The notes beneath the pieces are model-generated. The model searched no databases. It saw only the letters and a program-made list of their open reading frames with translations, and was not told where the DNA came from. Source: Micromonospora sp. LH3U1 (lineage in GTDB: Bacteria; Actinomycetota; Actinomycetes; Mycobacteriales; Micromonosporaceae). Taken from it: a stretch of 64,000 nt of DNA. Below are positions 50,617-59,295 of the stretch, in pieces (positions within the stretch are counted from its first letter, which is position 1; each line of letters opens with the position of its first letter). Made by a program: the position numbers and the translations under genes. The stretch covers positions 3,905,501-3,969,500 of the forward strand of contig NZ_CP116936.1 in NCBI RefSeq assembly GCF_028475105.1, given 5' to 3'.

Positions 50617-51257
50617 TGTTCGACGCGACCGAGCAGATCAACGCCGTCCAGCGGCAGGTCGGCAGCCGCACCTTGGCGGCCGGCGAGGCTCGGGTGACCA
50701 CGATCAGCCAGACCTACCAGGCGACGGCCGAGGATCTGTGGGACGCCTGCACCAACGCCGAGCGCATCCCGCGCTGGTTCCTGCCGGTCTCCGGCGACCT
50801 GCGGCTGCACGGCACGTACGAACTCCAGGGCAACGCGCACGGCACCATCGAGAGCTGCGAGCCGCCGCACCGCTTCACCGCCACCTGGGAGTACGGCGAC
50901 GAGGTGAGCTGGATCGAGGTGCGGGTCACCCCGGTCGGCGACGAGCGGGCCCGCCTCGACCTGGACCACATCGCCCACGTCGACCAGGACCGGTGGGCCC
51001 AGTTCGGCCCGGGCGCCGTCGGCGTCGGCTGGGACCTCGGCCTGCTCGGCCTAGCCTCCCACCTGGCCGGCGACGGCAGCGGCGTGACCCCGGAGCAGAG
51101 CGCCGAATGGAGCGCCTCCGACGAGGGACGACGGGCCATGGAGCTGAGCAGCCACCTGTGGGGTGAGGCGAGCATCGCCGCCGGCACCAACCCCGACGAG
51201 GCAAAAGCCGCCGCCACCCGCACCACAGCCTTCTACACCGCCACCCCCGAAGCCTGA
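50616..51257 (+). CDS. SRPBCC (AHSA1-like) ligand-binding protein
   Basis: A 213-aa protein of the START/AHSA1 fold: ISQTYQATAEDLWDACTNAE, RIPRWFLPVSGDLRLHGTYE, and a C-terminal long helix. Members bind hydrophobic ligands or act as Hsp90 co-chaperone-like proteins. Coupling to an ArsR gene is one of the commonest arrangements in actinomycetes, and the natural ligand is generally unknown. It is followed by a long perfect hairpin. Confidence 0.85.
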   Translation: MFDATEQINAVQRQVGSRTLAAGEARVTTISQTYQATAEDLWDACTNAERIPRWFLPVSGDLRLHGTYELQGNAHGTIESCEPPHRFTATWEYGDEVSWIEVRVTPVGDERARLDLDHIAHVDQDRWAQFGPGAVGVGWDLGLLGLASHLAGDGSGVTPEQSAEWSASDEGRRAMELSSHLWGEASIAAGTNPDEAKAAATRTTAFYTATPEA

Positions 51258-51320
51258 CCGCGCCCCGCCCCCGCCGCCCGCCCGCGCCCGCCGCGCCCCC
51301 GCCGCGCCCCCGCCCCCTTG

Positions 51321-51390
51321 CCCCGTCGATCTAGGGAGAATCGCTGCTAGTTGATCTACAAACACGGCGATTCTCCCTAGATCGACGGGG
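51321..51390. terminator. Long perfect inverted repeat downstream of SRPBCC gene
   Basis: 24-bp arms (51321-51344 and 51367-51390), each other's exact complement, flank a 22-base loop. The right arm ends directly before TAGCGT (51391-51396), a likely -10 of the Nudix gene, whose ATG is eight bases further. It resembles the hairpin at 15943 in architecture but not in sequence. Confidence 0.7.
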
Positions 51391-51404
51391 TAGCGTGCTG
51401 CGGC

Positions 51405-51920
51405 ATGACCCGGACGCCGTACTCGCACTGCTCTTACTGCGGCGCTTCCTACCCGGTGGGGGTTGGGTGGCCGCGGGTGTGCGTGGTTTGCGGGGGGACC
51501 GTTTGGCGCAACCCCTTGCCCGTCGCCGTGGCGGTGCTGCCGGTCCGCACGGCCGAGGGCCTGGGCGTGGTGGTGGTCCGCCGGGACATCGAGCCGGCCC
51601 GCGGCCTGCTCGCGCTGCCCGGCGGCTTCATCGAGTACGGCGAGGAGTGGTCCGACGCGCTCGTCCGTGAGCTGCGGGAGGAGACCGGACTGATCGCGGC
51701 GGCCGAGGACGTCGAACTCTTCGCGGTGCACGGCGCACCGGCAGGCGGCACGATGATGATCTTCGGGGTGCTGCCCGAACGGGCGGCCGAGGACCTGCCA
51801 CCGTCGGCGCCGACCGAGGAGGCGACCGAGTGGCTGGTGCTCACCAACCCGGCCGAGCTGGCGTTCTCCACCCACACCCGGGTGCTCGCCGACTTCCTCA
51901 CCCTCGGTCGCACCGCCTGA
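51405..51920 (+). CDS. Zinc-ribbon Nudix hydrolase
   Basis: A 171-aa protein. Four cysteines at the N-terminus (C-S-Y-C, then C-V-V-C) form a zinc ribbon. The Nudix box is GFIEYGEEWSDALVRELREE (G-x5-E-x7-R-E-x-x-E-E form) with preceding LLALPG. It hydrolyses a nucleoside diphosphate-linked substrate (NADH-pyrophosphatase-like architecture), not identifiable further. Probably leaderless. Confidence 0.9.
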   Translation: MTRTPYSHCSYCGASYPVGVGWPRVCVVCGGTVWRNPLPVAVAVLPVRTAEGLGVVVVRRDIEPARGLLALPGGFIEYGEEWSDALVRELREETGLIAAAEDVELFAVHGAPAGGTMMIFGVLPERAAEDLPPSAPTEEATEWLVLTNPAELAFSTHTRVLADFLTLGRTA

Positions 51921-51977
51921 CCGCGCTGGCCCGGCTCCGCCGAACGGATGCCGCCGGGTGGTCACGGCGTCAGGGCG

Positions 51978-52583
51978 TCAGCTCGGCTGCCGGCGCTCGG
52001 CACGGTAACGAAGCCCGTCGACGAGGACGGCGACCGCGCGTCGGCCGTACTCGACACCTCCACCACGCGCGGGTTGACAGAGCAGGGCGACGGCGGTCAA
52101 CAGGTCCTCGGCGCTGATGTCGGCGCGGATCTGGCCGGTCGCCGCCGCCGCTTCGAGCAGCGACCGGAGAGCGGGTTCGACGCGTTGCAGGAAGTGGCCG
52201 GGCAGAGCCTCAAACGCCGGATCGCCCGAGTGCAGGGCTGAGGCGAATCCCGGCTTGGTCGCCAGGAAGTCGATGTACCGGTCGATCCACTTCGCGAGTG
52301 CCTCTCCCGGCTCGTGCTCCACCACCAGGGTCCGGGCCGCGTCGGCGACGGCATCCATCTCACGGTGAAGCACGGCCACGATCAGGTCGGAGCGCTGCGG
52401 GAAGTGTCGGTACACCGTCCCGACCCCGACGCCGGCCAGATCGGCGATCTCCTTCGCGGGCGCGTCCACCCCCGAGGTGCCGAAGACTGCCTTCGCCGCA
52501 TCGAGCACCGCATCGATGTTCCGCTGCGCATCGGCGCGGATCCGGCGCGGAGCGCGCTCGCCGGCACCCGTGCTCTCCGTCAC
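51978..52583 (-). CDS. TetR-family regulator
   Basis: A 201-aa TetR: RRIRADAQRNIDAVLDAAKA, then the helix-turn-helix PAKEIADLAGVGVGTVYRHF. The helical ligand domain follows with GFASALHSGDPAFEALPGHF. The second of two adjacent GTGs (52583) is six bases from GGAGG and preferred over 52586. Divergent from an aldo/keto reductase gene with two palindromes between, so it probably represses that gene and itself. Confidence 0.9.
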   Translation of the reverse strand: MTESTGAGERAPRRIRADAQRNIDAVLDAAKAVFGTSGVDAPAKEIADLAGVGVGTVYRHFPQRSDLIVAVLHREMDAVADAARTLVVEHEPGEALAKWIDRYIDFLATKPGFASALHSGDPAFEALPGHFLQRVEPALRSLLEAAAATGQIRADISAEDLLTAVALLCQPARGGGVEYGRRAVAVLVDGLRYRAERRQPS

Positions 52584-52607
52584 CACACACCTCCCCCTTG
52601 CATAAGT

Positions 52608-52645
52608 GGAAAGCCTTTCCGTATGCTTCCGGAATAGCTTTCCGG
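52608..52645. promoter_or_regulatory. Paired TetR operators
   Basis: GGAAAG-c-CTTTCC (52608-52620) and ccggaa-N5-ttccgg (52629-52645) lie in the gap between the TetR and aldo/keto reductase starts. Both share a GGAA/TTCC half-site, as expected for two TetR dimers. Confidence 0.65.
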
Positions 52646-52680
52646 TTATGTGAGCTTACGACATCGAAGGTGGGAAGCCC

Positions 52681-53715
52681 ATGCAGTACCGCACCCTCGG
52701 CCGCACCGGAATCAAGGTCAGCCCTTACGCACTTGGCGCCATGATGTTCGGCACAGCGGCCGGCGTCGGCAACCCCGACCACGACGACTCGATCCGCATC
52801 ATCCACAAGGCGCTCGACGCGGGGATCAACGTCATCGACACCGCCGACGTCTACTCCTACGGCGAATCCGAGGAGATTGTCGGCGAGGCGCTCAAGGGCC
52901 GTCGGGACAGCGTGGTCGTCGCCACCAAGTTCAGCCGCCCGATGGGTGACGACCCCAACCAGCAGGGCATGTCACGCCGCTGGATCATGAACGCGGTCGA
53001 GAACTCCCTGCGCCGCCTGCAGACCGACTACATCGACCTCTACCAGATCCACCGCCTGGACCCGTCCACCGACGTCGAGGAGACCCTCTCCGCGCTCACC
53101 GACCTGATCCGCAGCGGAAAGGTCCGCACCATCGGGTCCTCCACGACGCCCGCGTCCGAGATCGTCGAGGCCCAGTGGGTCGCCGAGCGGCGCGGCCTGG
53201 AGCGGTTCCGCACCGAGCAGCCGCCGTACTCGATCCTCAACCGCGGCATCGAGAGCGAGGTGCTGCCGATCGCGCAGCGCTACGGCATGGGCACGGTCGT
53301 GTGGGGTCCGCTCGCACAGGGAACGCTCACCGGACGCATCCGCAAGGGCCAGCAGACCGACCTACGCCGCGTCGCCTTCTTCAAACACATCAGCGACGAA
53401 CGCCGGCTCGACGCCGTCGAGAAGCTCATCCCGCTCGCCGACCAGGCGGGAATGCCGCTGACACACCTCGCGATGGCGTTCGCGATCGCTCACCCCGGCG
53501 TGACCAGCGCCCTGCTCGGTGCGCGCACCATGGAGCAGCTCGACGACCTGCTCGGCGGCCTCGACGTCACGCTCACCGACGAGATCCTCGACCAGATCGA
53601 CGAGATCGTCCCGCCCGGCACCGACGTCGGCGCGCTCGACCAGGCCTACGTACCTCCGGCCCTGCAGAGCCCGAGCCTGCGCCGCCGGCCGATCGGCGAA
53701 CGCGCCGCCGTCTGA
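52681..53715 (+). CDS. Aldo/keto reductase (YajO/Tas-like)
   Basis: A 344-aa NADPH-dependent TIM-barrel reductase: MQYRTLGRTGIKVSPYALGA, catalytic Asp/Tyr region INVIDTADVYSYGESEEIVG, Lys in VVVATKFSRP, His in DYIDLYQIHRLD. Members reduce aldehydes and ketones; the substrate is unknown. Divergent TetR suggests induction by a small molecule, perhaps the reductase's substrate. Beyond the gene, 53716-53872 shows nothing I can name. Confidence 0.9.
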   Translation: MQYRTLGRTGIKVSPYALGAMMFGTAAGVGNPDHDDSIRIIHKALDAGINVIDTADVYSYGESEEIVGEALKGRRDSVVVATKFSRPMGDDPNQQGMSRRWIMNAVENSLRRLQTDYIDLYQIHRLDPSTDVEETLSALTDLIRSGKVRTIGSSTTPASEIVEAQWVAERRGLERFRTEQPPYSILNRGIESEVLPIAQRYGMGTVVWGPLAQGTLTGRIRKGQQTDLRRVAFFKHISDERRLDAVEKLIPLADQAGMPLTHLAMAFAIAHPGVTSALLGARTMEQLDDLLGGLDVTLTDEILDQIDEIVPPGTDVGALDQAYVPPALQSPSLRRRPIGERAAV

Positions 53716-53872
53716 CCTCCCTCGTCCCACCCAGCCCCGCCACGCCGAACACGCCACAGCGGGCGCCGCCCCGCCGGAGCCGCCTCGTACACCGCGAGGC
53801 CCTGCCCGCCGCGATCGGCACGCCGCCAAGATCGCGCTGCATCCCGGGTCGGGTCGGGCACGGCCGCGCGGG

Positions 53873-55834
53873 CTACCGGGTGTCAGCGGGGTGGCGCGTC
53901 TCGGTGCCGTCGAGGTAGCCGGCGGCCTGCAATTCGAACAGCTCCCGGTAGAGGCCACCGACCGCCATCAGCTCGTCGTGGTTGCCCTGTTGGACAAGGC
54001 GACCCCGGTCCATGACGAAGATCCGGTCGGCGTGTCGGACATTGGCCAGCCGGTGCGTGATCAGGACGACCGCCCGGTCGGGGCGACGGCGCAGGTGCTG
54101 GAAAAGGGCGTGTTCGGCGCGGGCGTCCAGGGCTGCCGAGGGTTCGTCACAGATCAGCAGGGCGGCGTCGCGGTAGAGCCCGCGGGCGGCGACCAGCCGC
54201 TGCCACTGCCCGCCGGACAGCTCGTGGCCGTCCTTGAACTCCCGGTCGAGCAGGGTGTCGTAGCCGTGCGGCAGGCCGACGATCATGTCGTGCGCGGCAA
54301 CCGCGCCGGCCGCCTCCTGCACGCTGGGGCCGGATCGTTCCGGCGGGCGGTCGTGTCGGCCGACGCGGATGTTCTGCCCGGCGGTGAACGGGAACTTCCA
54401 GTATTCCTGGGTCATCACGGCCACGTGGGCGCCGAGGGCACGCGGGTCCAGCTCGGCGGCGTCGACCCCGTCCCAGCGGATCACCCCACCGGTCGGCCGG
54501 TAGAGCCCGGCGATCAGCTTGGCCAGGGTGGTCTTGCCCGAGCCGTTCTCGCCGACCAGCGCGATCACCTCGCCGCGCCGGACGGTCAGGCTGACCTGGT
54601 CCACCGCCGGGGCGTCCGTGTCCGGGTAACTCAGGCTGACCTCGTCCAACTCGATCGCGTCGACACCGTCGGCCACCCGGTCGCCGCCGCTCGGCACCCG
54701 GGCATGGGCGCGGGCCAGGAAGTCGCGATAGTCCTGGTAGTAGAGGGCGTCCTCGTACAGTGAGTTGGTGGCGATGACCGCCACGCCCAGGCTGGTCCGC
54801 GCGGACTGCAGGGCGAGCAGGGCGGTGGCCGCGGCCGCGAGGGCGACCATTCCGTTGAGCAGCAGCCCGCCGAGGACCGCGTACACCCCGAAGGTGGCCA
54901 GCCCCGCCACCGTCGCGCCAGCCACCCGCGTGCCCGTCTGTGAGCGGACCAGCCGCAGCTGGGCCCGGGTCTCGACGGCCATCACCCCGCGATACTCGGC
55001 AAGCAGGAAATCGCGCATCTGGTACGCGCGCACCTCGGCCGCGGTGTGCCGGTTGGCCATGAGGTGAGCCAGCATCCACATCCGACGCTGCCGGTTGATC
55101 CGGGCCAGCATCGCCAGGTACTCACGGCGAGCCATCCGCACCGCGGTGATCGCCTGGGGAATCGCAGCGAACAACAGGCAGGGCAGCAGCAACGGCTGGA
55201 TGACCGTCACCGCCACGGCCGTTGCGAGCATCCCCACCACGCCGGTGACCAGGTTGACCGTGTGGTCGACGATGTACGCGGCCTCCGCCATCCCCCGGTC
55301 CCGCGCCCGGTCCATCTCCTCGGCGAAGCCCGCGTCGTCGAACGCGGCCAGCTCCACCGCGGTGGTGGCCTCGAACAGCCGCAGCTCCACCTGGTAGTTG
55401 ATCTGCGGAGTCAGCCGGGCCTGTGCCCAGCCGGCGGCGATCGCCAGGCCGCCGCGCGCCGACACCGCCGCCGCGGCCACGATCAGCGCCGGCAGGGCCG
55501 CACGGACCCGGTCCGGCGTGGGACCGGCGGCGAACAACTCACGCAGCACGCTGGTCGTGGCCAGCAGACCGAACGTGGTCATCACCCCGGCGGCGATGTT
55601 CAGGCCGATGGAGGCGACCGTGTCCTGACGGTTGGTGGCCCAGGCCAGGCCGACCGCCTCCCGGACCAGCCGGGGCAGCCGGCGGGCCACCGCCCAGAAG
55701 CTGGTGTGCGCGAACTCCTGCGCGTGATGCAACCATTCGCGCTCCTCCAACTCCGGCAGCATCGTGCCGGCCGGCGGGTCGCCCGGTTGATCGTCGTCCT
55801 CGGCAGCGGTGCGCTGGCGGGCCATCGACTCCAC
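53873..55834 (-). CDS. ABC exporter, fused membrane and ATPase domains
   Basis: About 653 aa from GTG 55834 (GAGGAGG upstream); an ATG at 55930 overlapping the kinase stop (TGATG) would add 32 residues. A long soluble N-terminus (about 90 aa) precedes the helices. The ATPase has Walker A GENGSGKTT, signature LSGGQWQRL, Walker B LLICDEPSAALD and switch His in LITHRLANV. The Walker B Glu and signature are intact, so it should be active. Last gene of an operon with a sensor kinase and a response-regulator/FAD oxidoreductase, which suggests export in response to a redox or second-messenger signal. Confidence 0.85.
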   Translation of the reverse strand: MESMARQRTAAEDDDQPGDPPAGTMLPELEEREWLHHAQEFAHTSFWAVARRLPRLVREAVGLAWATNRQDTVASIGLNIAAGVMTTFGLLATTSVLRELFAAGPTPDRVRAALPALIVAAAAVSARGGLAIAAGWAQARLTPQINYQVELRLFEATTAVELAAFDDAGFAEEMDRARDRGMAEAAYIVDHTVNLVTGVVGMLATAVAVTVIQPLLLPCLLFAAIPQAITAVRMARREYLAMLARINRQRRMWMLAHLMANRHTAAEVRAYQMRDFLLAEYRGVMAVETRAQLRLVRSQTGTRVAGATVAGLATFGVYAVLGGLLLNGMVALAAAATALLALQSARTSLGVAVIATNSLYEDALYYQDYRDFLARAHARVPSGGDRVADGVDAIELDEVSLSYPDTDAPAVDQVSLTVRRGEVIALVGENGSGKTTLAKLIAGLYRPTGGVIRWDGVDAAELDPRALGAHVAVMTQEYWKFPFTAGQNIRVGRHDRPPERSGPSVQEAAGAVAAHDMIVGLPHGYDTLLDREFKDGHELSGGQWQRLVAARGLYRDAALLICDEPSAALDARAEHALFQHLRRRPDRAVVLITHRLANVRHADRIFVMDRGRLVQQGNHDELMAVGGLYRELFELQAAGYLDGTETRHPADTR

Positions 55835-55929
55835 GGACCCTCCTCGGGGGCGGGGATCACGGACGCCGCCCGAGACTACTGCCAGCAACCGCCTGATGTC
55901 TCCAGGTAGTCGGCGCGTCGTCTGGAGCA

Positions 55930-57369
55930 TCAGGACGTCGTCGGCGCGCCCTCCGTGATCGGCAGCAGCACCCGGAAGGTGGTCCGGCCGGGCTCGGTCT
56001 CCACCCGGATGTCGCCGTGGTGCTTGTTGACCACGATCCGGTACGAGATGTCCAACCCCAGCCCGGTGCCCGCACCGACCGGCTTGGTGGTGAAGAACGG
56101 CTCGAAGATGCGCGGGCGCACCTCGGGTGGGATGCCGGGACCGGTGTCGGTGATCTCCACCGTCAGCAGGTCACCGATACGTCCGGTGCGGACGGTCAGG
56201 ACACCCTTCTCCCCCATCGCGCCCAACGCGTTGTCGATCAGGTTGGTCCACACCTGGTTCAGTTCGGCCGCGTACGCCGGGACCGATGGGAGGTTGCGGT
56301 CGTACTCGCGGACCAGCTTGACCTCGGCGGGGATCTTCCCCTTGAACATGACCAGTGTGGCGTCGAGCAGGTCGTGCACGTCCACCACCCGGTGCGGCGC
56401 GCGGTCCAGCTGCGAGTACTGCTTCGCGGCGCCCACCAGGCCGGAGATCCGAGTGACAGCATCGCCGATCTCGCGCATCAGCAACTCGGTGTCGACGGTG
56501 TAGGTGAGCCAGCGCACCGCTGCCTCCAGGTCCGCGGCGCCGACCGCCGCCTTCACCTGCGCCAGCCAGGCCGCGTCGAGCCCGCCACCGACAAGAATCG
56601 GCGCCAGATCCCAGGCATTGCCGACCCCGTGCTCCTCCAGCCAGTCGGTGAGGGTGTCCTCGGCGTCGGCGGTGGCCATCGGGGTCAACTTCGGCGCGGT
56701 GGCGACCCGGGCGACCGCCTCCTCCTGCAACGCGACGAGACCGTGCAGGGCGGTGCCGTCGAGCCGACCGTCGGCGATCATGGCGAGCTTGTGCCGCATC
56801 CCGGCGACACGGTTGCGCAGCACCGACGTGGCCCGCACCGCCGCCGCGGCCGGGTTGTTCAGCTCGTGGGTCAGACCCGCCGAGAGCGAGCCGAGGGCCA
56901 ACAGCCGCTCCCGTTCGCCGACGATGGTCTGGGAGGCCCGCATCCCGAAGAACAGCCCCTCCAGCAGGTGCGTGGGCATCGGGAACCACGACCGCAGGGC
57001 ATGCGCGAAGTCCTCCGCCGGCAGCACGAAGAAGTCCGCGTCGGTCACCGCCCGCAGACTGTTGCGGTAGACCTGCTCGACCTGGTCACCGAGGTACGCC
57101 TGAACAGCCCCGCCGTACACCCCGCGCTGGTCGGTCCGGCTGACCTCGACCTCGTCGCCGTGCACCTGCCGGCTCAACGCCACCGCACCACGCACCAGCA
57201 CGAAGAAGCAGGTCGCGGGCTCGCCCTCGCCGTACACGAGGGTGCCCCCGGCGCGCTGCTCGACCCGGCCATGCTCGGCCAGCCAGTCGAGCTGCCCGTC
57301 GTCGAGGGACTCGAACAGGAACAGGGTGCGCAGCTGCGCGGGTGTCAGCCGGTCAGACTCGATGCTCAC
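55930..57369 (-). CDS. Sensor histidine kinase with N-terminal cyclic-nucleotide-binding-like domain
   Basis: A 479-aa soluble kinase. Residues about 10-125 look like a cNMP-binding fold (LFLFESLDDGQLDWLAEHGR, GTLVYGEGEPATCFFVLVRG). The H-box is LSAGLTHELNNP with His168, the N-box WTNLIDNALGAMGEKG, followed by DTGPGIPPEVR and GTGLGL. No membrane helix, so the signal is internal. GTG 57369 lies in the first copy of a 59-bp tandem repeat, with AAGGAGG four bases upstream. Its natural partner is the response-regulator domain of the upstream gene. Confidence 0.85.
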   Translation of the reverse strand: MSIESDRLTPAQLRTLFLFESLDDGQLDWLAEHGRVEQRAGGTLVYGEGEPATCFFVLVRGAVALSRQVHGDEVEVSRTDQRGVYGGAVQAYLGDQVEQVYRNSLRAVTDADFFVLPAEDFAHALRSWFPMPTHLLEGLFFGMRASQTIVGERERLLALGSLSAGLTHELNNPAAAAVRATSVLRNRVAGMRHKLAMIADGRLDGTALHGLVALQEEAVARVATAPKLTPMATADAEDTLTDWLEEHGVGNAWDLAPILVGGGLDAAWLAQVKAAVGAADLEAAVRWLTYTVDTELLMREIGDAVTRISGLVGAAKQYSQLDRAPHRVVDVHDLLDATLVMFKGKIPAEVKLVREYDRNLPSVPAYAAELNQVWTNLIDNALGAMGEKGVLTVRTGRIGDLLTVEITDTGPGIPPEVRPRIFEPFFTTKPVGAGTGLGLDISYRIVVNKHHGDIRVETEPGRTTFRVLLPITEGAPTTS

Positions 57370-57496
57370 TGGGCCTCCTTCATTCGCGACTGCGGGGCTC
57401 GCAAACCCGGCTCACTCCTCGCGCTCACTGGGCCTCCTTCGTTCGCGACTGCGGGGCTCGCAAACCCGGCTCACTCCTCGCGCTCACTGGGCCTCC
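57364..57496 (-). repeat. 59-bp tandem repeat at the oxidoreductase-kinase junction
   Basis: Units begin at 57364, 57423 and 57482 (exact 59-base period); the third copy is cut at 15 bases. Units 1 and 2 differ at one base (cattcg versus gttcg). Each repeat carries AAGGAGGCCCAGTGAGC on the minus strand: a ribosome site plus an overlapping TGA stop and GTG start. Between copies this creates 20-codon frames starting VSARSEPGLRAPQSR that end at the next GTG. Confidence 0.9.
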
Positions 57497-59151
57497 AGGT
57501 AGCGGTGCACGAGCGAAACGGCCATCGCACCTTCGCCGACGGCCGAGGCGACCCGCTTGACCGACTCGGACCGCACGTCCCCGGCGGCGAACACCCCCGG
57601 CACGCTGGTCTCCAGGTGGTACGGGTCGCGCGACAGCGACCAACCGGCCGGCCGCCGCCCCCCGGCGAGCAGATCCGGGCCGGTGACGATGAAGCCGCGC
57701 CCGTCGCGGACCAGCACCCCGTCCAGCCAGTCGGTGCGGGGCTCCGCGCCGATGAAAATGAACAGCCAGGAGGTGTCGACCGAGCGGGCCTCCCCGGTGC
57801 GGGTGTCGCAGAGGGTGAGCCGTTCCAGGTGGTCCTCCCCCGCCCCGCCGACCACGGCGGTGTGCGGGTGCACGGTGATGCGGTCGATGCGTTCCAGCTG
57901 GTCGATCAGGTAACGCGACATCGAGGCGGTCAGGTCCGCGCCTCGGATCAGCAGGTGCACCCTCGACGCGTACCGGGAGAAGTGCACTGCCGCCTGGCCG
58001 GCGGAGTTGGCCCCGCCGACGATGTAGACGTCCTGCTCGACGCAGCTCGGCGCCTCGGTGGCGGCCGCACCGTAGAACACCCCCCGGCCGGTGAAGTCGG
58101 CCAGTCCGGGGGCGTCGAGAACCCGGTACGACACCCCGGTGGCCAGCACCACCGTGTGCGCCGCGATCTCGGAGCCGTCGCCGAAGCGCAGCAACCGGGC
58201 ACCGCCGGCCTCGCTCAGACCGACCACCTCCCGGGCGCTGAGCAACTCGGCGCCGAACTTGACCGCCTGCCGCCGGGCCCGATCGGTCAACTGCGCCCCG
58301 GAGACGCCGTCCGGGAAGCCCAGGTAGTTCTCGATGCGGCTGCTCTGCCCGGCCTGCCCGCCGGTCGCCCGTCGCTCGACCAGCACGGTGCGCAGCCCTT
58401 CCGACGCGCCGTAGACCGCCGAGCCGAGGCCGGCGGGACCACCGCCGATCACGACCAGGTCGTAGAAGTCGGACGCGGGCACCACGGTCAACCCGGCCAG
58501 CGCGGCCAACTCGGCCTCGCTCGGGGCGATCAACGCCTTGCCCTCGGAGGTCACCACCAGCGGCACATCCGCCTCGGTGGCCCCGGCCGCGTCGAGCAGC
58601 CGGACGCCCTCCGGGTCGTCGGACAACAGCCAGCGGTACGGCACCAGGTTGCGGGCCAGGAAGTCGCGGACCTTGAACGACGGTGCCGACCAGCGGTGCC
58701 CGACGACCCGGATCTCGGCGCTCGCCGCGTCCGGGGTGACCGCCCACGCCTCCAGCAACCCGTCGACCACGGGATACAGCTTCTCCTCCGGCGGATGCCA
58801 GGGCTTGAGCAGGTAGTGGTCCAGGTCGACCACGTTGATCGCCTCGATCGCGGCGTCGGTGTCCGCGTACGCGGTGAGCAGCACCCGGCGGGCGGCCGGG
58901 AAGATGTCCATCGCGGCCTCGAGGAACTCGACGCCGGTCATCTCCGGCATCCGGTGATCAGCCAGCAGCAGCGCCACCTGCTCGCCGCGCAGCTTGACCT
59001 CCCGTAGCGCGTCCAGCGCCTCCGGCCCGGAGGAGGCACGCAGCACCCTGTACCGGTCGCCGTAGCGGCGCCGGATGTCCCGAGCCACCGCCCGCGACAC
59101 CACGGGGTCGTCGTCGACGGTCAGGATCACCGGGTTCGCCATGTCGCCCAT
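57484..59151 (-). CDS. Response regulator fused to thioredoxin-reductase-like FAD protein
   Basis: A 555-aa fusion. Residues 1-125 are a receiver domain with acidic Asp13-15, phospho-acceptor Asp65 (LLLADHRMPEM), Thr93 and Lys116. Residues about 146-225 resemble a glutaredoxin fold without CxxC (EIRVVGHRWSAPSFKVRDFL). Residues 230-555 are a thioredoxin-reductase-type FAD/NAD domain (VVIGGGPAGLGSAV, VYIVGGANSAGQAA, GVFAAGDVR). The CxxC redox pair of true thioredoxin reductases is missing; only a lone Cys in EAPSCVEQD is near that place. So it is probably a signal-linked NAD(P)H/FAD protein. The stop lies inside the 59-bp repeat. ATG 59151; another ATG at 59142. Confidence 0.85.
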   Translation of the reverse strand: MGDMANPVILTVDDDPVVSRAVARDIRRRYGDRYRVLRASSGPEALDALREVKLRGEQVALLLADHRMPEMTGVEFLEAAMDIFPAARRVLLTAYADTDAAIEAINVVDLDHYLLKPWHPPEEKLYPVVDGLLEAWAVTPDAASAEIRVVGHRWSAPSFKVRDFLARNLVPYRWLLSDDPEGVRLLDAAGATEADVPLVVTSEGKALIAPSEAELAALAGLTVVPASDFYDLVVIGGGPAGLGSAVYGASEGLRTVLVERRATGGQAGQSSRIENYLGFPDGVSGAQLTDRARRQAVKFGAELLSAREVVGLSEAGGARLLRFGDGSEIAAHTVVLATGVSYRVLDAPGLADFTGRGVFYGAAATEAPSCVEQDVYIVGGANSAGQAAVHFSRYASRVHLLIRGADLTASMSRYLIDQLERIDRITVHPHTAVVGGAGEDHLERLTLCDTRTGEARSVDTSWLFIFIGAEPRTDWLDGVLVRDGRGFIVTGPDLLAGGRRPAGWSLSRDPYHLETSVPGVFAAGDVRSESVKRVASAVGEGAMAVSLVHRYLEAQ

Positions 59152-59295
59152 GAAACCACCCGCCAGGGGGCGACCGCACCACCGCCCAGGCCGCGAAGCG
59201 CGGTTGACCAGGCCCGGGATGGGTAAGCCGGTGAGCCGCGCGGGCGGTCGCACACCGACGACCCGCCCGGATGCCGCGCACACCTCGGGGGGCCC

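Noticed and set aside
57364..57496. CRISPR or mobile-element repeat
   Set aside because: Head-to-tail 59-bp units overlap gene ends and ribosome sites; no spacers, inverted ends or transposase.
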